A stretch of 41,351 nt of DNA from a virus. The notes below the pieces were generated by a model. The model was given only the letters and a program-made list of their open reading frames with translations. It was not told the origin of the DNA and did not search any database. Position numbers and translations under genes: made by a program. The stretch lies in the IMG/VR virus record IMGVR_UViG_3300044699_000128, positions 1-41,351 of that record. The stretch is one strand, 5' to 3'. Positions 39,290 through 41,351 of this stretch are shown piece by piece; the first letter of the stretch is position 1, and every line of letters starts with the position of its first letter.

Positions 39290-39853
39290 TGATGGGCACC
39301 TGGTTCACCTCAGACCTACATTTCGGTCACGAACGAATCATCGAACTGTGTAACCGGCCGTTCGCTGACGTCACCGAAATGAACGAGGCGCTCATTGATC
39401 TGTGGAACAGCTGTGTCGACCAAGGTGACACTGTCTACGTCCTCGGCGACGTGGCCATGGGCAAGATCGCAGAGACTCTGCGCTGGTTGGAACTGCTGCG
39501 TGGCACCAAATACTTGGTGCCCGGCAACCATGACCGCTGCTGGAGCGGCCACAGGAAGGTGCGGCCCGCAGACAGGGAAATCTACGAGCGGGTCGGATTC
39601 AAGATCCTTGAGCCGCAACACGTCTACGGCCGCTGGCTGCTATGCCACTTCCCGCAGACAGGTGACAGCTACGGTTAGTGATCGCTACGCCGAACACCGG
39701 CCTCAACTGACCGGCTACAAGGCGATCATCCACGGGCATGTTCACAACCAGTGGAAGGCCAACGCCCGGCAGATCAACGTCGGTGTGGACGTGTGGGATT
39801 ACGCACCCGTGCATCTCGATCAACTGTTGGAGCTGGTTGATTCGCTGTCGTGA
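39289..39853 (+). CDS. Calcineurin-like metallophosphoesterase, frameshifted
   Basis: ATG at 39289 gives MMGTWFTSDLHFGHERIIEL. The family motifs appear in order: SDLHFGH (D-x-H), VYVLGDVAMG (GDv), LVPGNHDR (GNHD), WLLCHFP (H), and after a frameshift near 39673 IIHGHVHNQW (GHxH). About 187 aa. These two-metal enzymes split phosphomonoesters or diesters; targets range from RNA ends and cyclic phosphates to proteins. Location with an RNA ligase in a tRNA array makes RNA end-healing an attractive but unproven role. Confidence 0.8.
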
Positions 39854-39878
39854 GACTGTCAGACCCCCGGCGTACGTT
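39850..39878 (+). promoter_or_regulatory. Promoter GTGAGA-N17-TACGTT (leaderless-type)
   Basis: GTGAGA (39850-39855), 17 nt, TACGTT (39873-39878) and 6 nt to ATG 39885. Same geometry as the promoters at 4778, 8725 and 26430. The -35 box overlaps the stop of the preceding gene. Confidence 0.45.
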
Positions 39879-39884
39879 TGAGGC

Positions 39885-40869
39885 ATGAAGCAGAACTGCA
39901 TCAACCACATTGCATTTGTACTGGACGCATCGACATCGATGGCCCATTTGACTCAGCAGGTTGTGGCTGTAGCCGATGATCAGATTGCCTATCTGGCCCG
40001 GCGCTCCAAGGAACTTGACCAGGAAACACGCATCACGGTCTACGTGTTCGCCGACCAGGTCGAATGTTTGATCTACGACATGGACGTGCTGCGACTGCCG
40101 TCGATCAAGGACTTCTACAAGCCCAATGGCAACACGGCCTGATAGACGCCGCGATCCAATCGCAGCAGGACCTCGCGAAGACAGCCACCCTGTACGGTGA
40201 TCACAGCTTCCTGACCTTCATCGTCACCGACGGCGAAGAGAACCGGTCCAGAAACCAGTCCCGCGTTCTGACGCAGCTCCTCAACGGGCAAAAGGACAGC
40301 TGGACCGTAGCTGTTCTGGTCCCGGACCAGCGCGCCAAGTTCGAGGCGAAACGGTTCGGGTTCCCCGCGGACAACATCGCCATCTGGGATGCCACGTCGA
40401 AGTCCGGCATGGCCGAAGCTGGCGAAACGATCCGCATGGCCACGGACCATTACATGACCGCTCGTGCCACCGGCACGTTCAGGGCACCCGCAGCCTGTTC
40501 TCAATGGGCACAGGGACACTCAACGTCACGTCTGTGAAGGTGAACTGGCTGAGCTACCCGCGAGCCGCTACCGGCTTCTGAAGGTGGACAAGCCGTACCC
40601 GATCCGGGAATGGGTCGAAGAGCGAGGCATCAAATACCGGCTTGGCAGCGGCTACTACCAGCTCACCAAGACCGAACTTATCCAGGCAGGGAAAGCAATC
40701 GCGGTGCGGCACAAGGCATCCGGTCGCGTCTACACCGGGGCGAACGCTCGCGCAATGCTGGGGCTGCCGGACGCCGAGTCCGGGTACGCCCGAATACAAT
40801 CCGGAATACGACGTGTTCGTCCAATCCACATCGGTGAATCGTAAGCTGGTTCCCGGACAGAGATCCTGA
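39885..40869 (+). CDS. vWA-domain phage protein, frameshifted
   Basis: ATG at 39885 (MKQNCINHIAFVLDASTSMA). The vWA metal site is complete: D-A-S-T-S (D-x-S-x-S), the conserved Thr in GNTALIDAA and Asp in FIVTDGEEN. Frame changes near 40137 and 40485 lead to the C-terminal module: SRYRLLKVDKPYPIREWVEE, IKYRLGSGYYQLTKTELIQA, GRVYTGANARAMLGLPDAE, EYDVFVQSTSVNRKLVPGQR. This two-part layout is a known actinophage family, about 325 aa. Likely a binding or scaffold protein; the partner is unknown. Confidence 0.75.
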
Positions 40870-40892
40870 TCCTCGACTATTAGGATCCGGGT

Positions 40893-40967
40893 GTCCAGGT
40901 AGTCCAAGAGGTAGGAGACAACGCCTTCAAAAGGCGAACAGTATCGGTTCGAATCCGATCCTGGACA
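40893..40967 (+). tRNA. tRNA with anticodon CAA (Leu codon UUG) but short variable loop
   Basis: Acceptor GTCCAGG/CCTGGAC (perfect), anticodon stem CGCC/GGCG with loop TTCAAAA (CAA), T arm ATCGG/TTCGAAT/CCGAT (perfect), A73. The variable loop has about five bases and the D stem is only three pairs (GTC/GAC). Like the TAG tRNA, it has a Leu anticodon on a class I body. Confidence 0.75.
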
Positions 40968-40971
40968 CTAA

Positions 40972-41043
40972 GTCAACGTAGCTCAATTGGTAGAGCGCCC
41001 GCCTCCAAAGCGGAAGATGCGGGTTCGAATCCTGCCGGTGGCG
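40972..41043 (+). tRNA. tRNA-Trp (CCA)
   Basis: Acceptor GTCAACG/CGGTGGC (one mismatch), D arm GCTC...GAGC, anticodon stem CCGC/GCGG with loop CTCCAAA (CCA), T arm GCGGG/TTCGAAT/CCTGC, G73 as expected for Trp. Confidence 0.9.
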
Positions 41044-41053
41044 CGTAGAGCAT

Positions 41054-41126
41054 TCCTTCATGGCGCAATTGGTAGCGCAGCGGATTGTTAATCCGCGGGT
41101 TCTAGGTTCGAGTCCTGGTGGAGGAG
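41054..41126 (+). tRNA. tRNA-Asn (GTT)
   Basis: Acceptor TCCTTCA/TGGAGGA, D arm GCGC...GCGC, anticodon stem GCGGA/TCCGC with loop TTGTTAA (GTT), T arm CTAGG/TTCGAGT/CCTGG, G73. Confidence 0.9.
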
Positions 41127-41211
41127 CTGGGGGAAGCATTTAGACTTTCGCATGATGCTTTACCGCGAGCTGGGCGCGTAATGCGCATACGATGCCAATT
41201 CCTCAAAGACG

Positions 41212-41270
41212 TCGGAGGAATACTAAAAAGGCAAGCGGTGAAACCGGTGCGATTCCGGTCCCCCTCCTAC
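41212..41270 (+). tRNA. Truncated tRNA-like element
   Basis: GGAGGAA near 41213 can pair with the CCCTCCT segment ending at 41268, enclosing a T arm ACCGG-TGCGATT-CCGGT (41243-41259). Only about 30 bases replace the D and anticodon arms, so it is too short to decode. The preceding 41127-41211 has hairpins (AAGCAT/ATGCTT, ATTCCTC/GAGGAAT) but no gene. Confidence 0.35.
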
Positions 41271-41338
41271 CTGGGTTCGGCTAAAGGCAGGCCACCGGAT
41301 TTTGGTTCCGGGAATTGGAGTTCGGTCTTGCCAGGGTA
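41268..41338 (+). tRNA. Probable tRNA-Gln (TTG)
   Basis: Anticodon stem CCGGA/TCCGG with loop TTTTGGT (TTG) is perfect. Ends TACCTGG/CAGGGTA can form an acceptor with one mismatch, and GGCT/GGCC a D stem. The T arm (GGAG-TTCGGTC-TTGCC) pairs poorly. It may contain indels or be degenerate. The array probably continues beyond the window. Confidence 0.55.
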
Positions 41339-41351
41339 TTCAGCTTCGCCA

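Noticed and set aside
1-41351. Degraded prophage or pseudogene cluster
   Set aside because: Breaks are single-base and spread evenly, fragments keep conserved motifs on both sides, premature stops by substitution are rare, and tRNA stems show the same kind of gap. Sequencing error explains this better.
1-41351. Stop-codon reassignment in this phage
   Set aside because: The interrupted genes change frame rather than continue past in-frame stops, and no suppressor tRNA (anticodons CTA, TTA or TCA) was found. The TAG anticodon reads CUA, not the stop UAG.

Overview
The window looks like part of the genome of a large tailed, siphovirus-type bacteriophage that infects an actinobacterium. The evidence is a moderately GC-rich sequence, ATG/GTG starts with four-base stop/start overlaps, a terminase-portal-MuF-protease-capsid-tail gene order, an r1t-like holin, a DUF5047 tail protein, a DUF1360 membrane protein, promoters placed as for leaderless transcripts, and a long tRNA array with RNA-repair-type genes. 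No integrase, rRNA, CRISPR array or host metabolic gene is visible. The host genus cannot be named from the sequence alone.

Layout. (1) 1-7767, plus strand: small early or accessory genes, including two XRE-type regulators, a hexapeptide-repeat protein, a ParB-like DGQ-R-L protein, a RusA-type resolvase and an excisionase-like HTH protein. The 658-1090 intergenic stretch is packed with TGTAGGA repeats and a perfect palindrome. (2) 7662-8643, minus strand: lysis-linked membrane proteins. (3) 8760-10033, plus strand: small proteins, a SLOG/DUF2493 protein and an XRE regulator. (4) 9777-33048, minus strand: late operon read right to left, as TerL, DUF1360, portal, MuF, capsid protease, major capsid protein, connectors, major tail protein, tail chaperones, tape measure, DUF5047 and minor tail proteins, three related tail-tip proteins, and two M15-type peptidase (endolysin-like) genes. 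A two-gene plus-strand island of tiny membrane proteins sits between protease and capsid (26465-26792). (5) 33090-41351, plus strand: a conserved phage protein, then 23 readable tRNA genes plus several aberrant tRNA-like elements, interspersed with an RNA ligase, a zinc-ribbon/HTH protein, a metallophosphoesterase, a vWA protein and small unknowns.

Quality warning: almost every gene longer than 400 bp contains one or more single-base frameshifts, often at homopolymers. The same undercalls recur in tRNA stems, where the correct base can be inferred from pairing. This pattern fits uncorrected sequencing indels far better than gene decay, so frameshifted genes are reported as single genes spanning their fragments.

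The most unusual feature is at 34388-34445. A tRNA 3' half (T arm, acceptor strand GCGGCCC, T, CCA) is followed after 5 nt by a tRNA 5' half (GGGCCGC plus a perfect D arm). The acceptor strands are fully complementary and neither half has a partner in the normal position. This is the arrangement of a circularly permuted tRNA gene, and upstream there are weak resemblances to group I intron core elements. An RNA ligase and a phosphoesterase in the same array suggest, as a hypothesis, an RNA maturation or repair module. Two tRNAs with leucine anticodons but short variable loops and a tRNA minihelix add to the oddities of the array.
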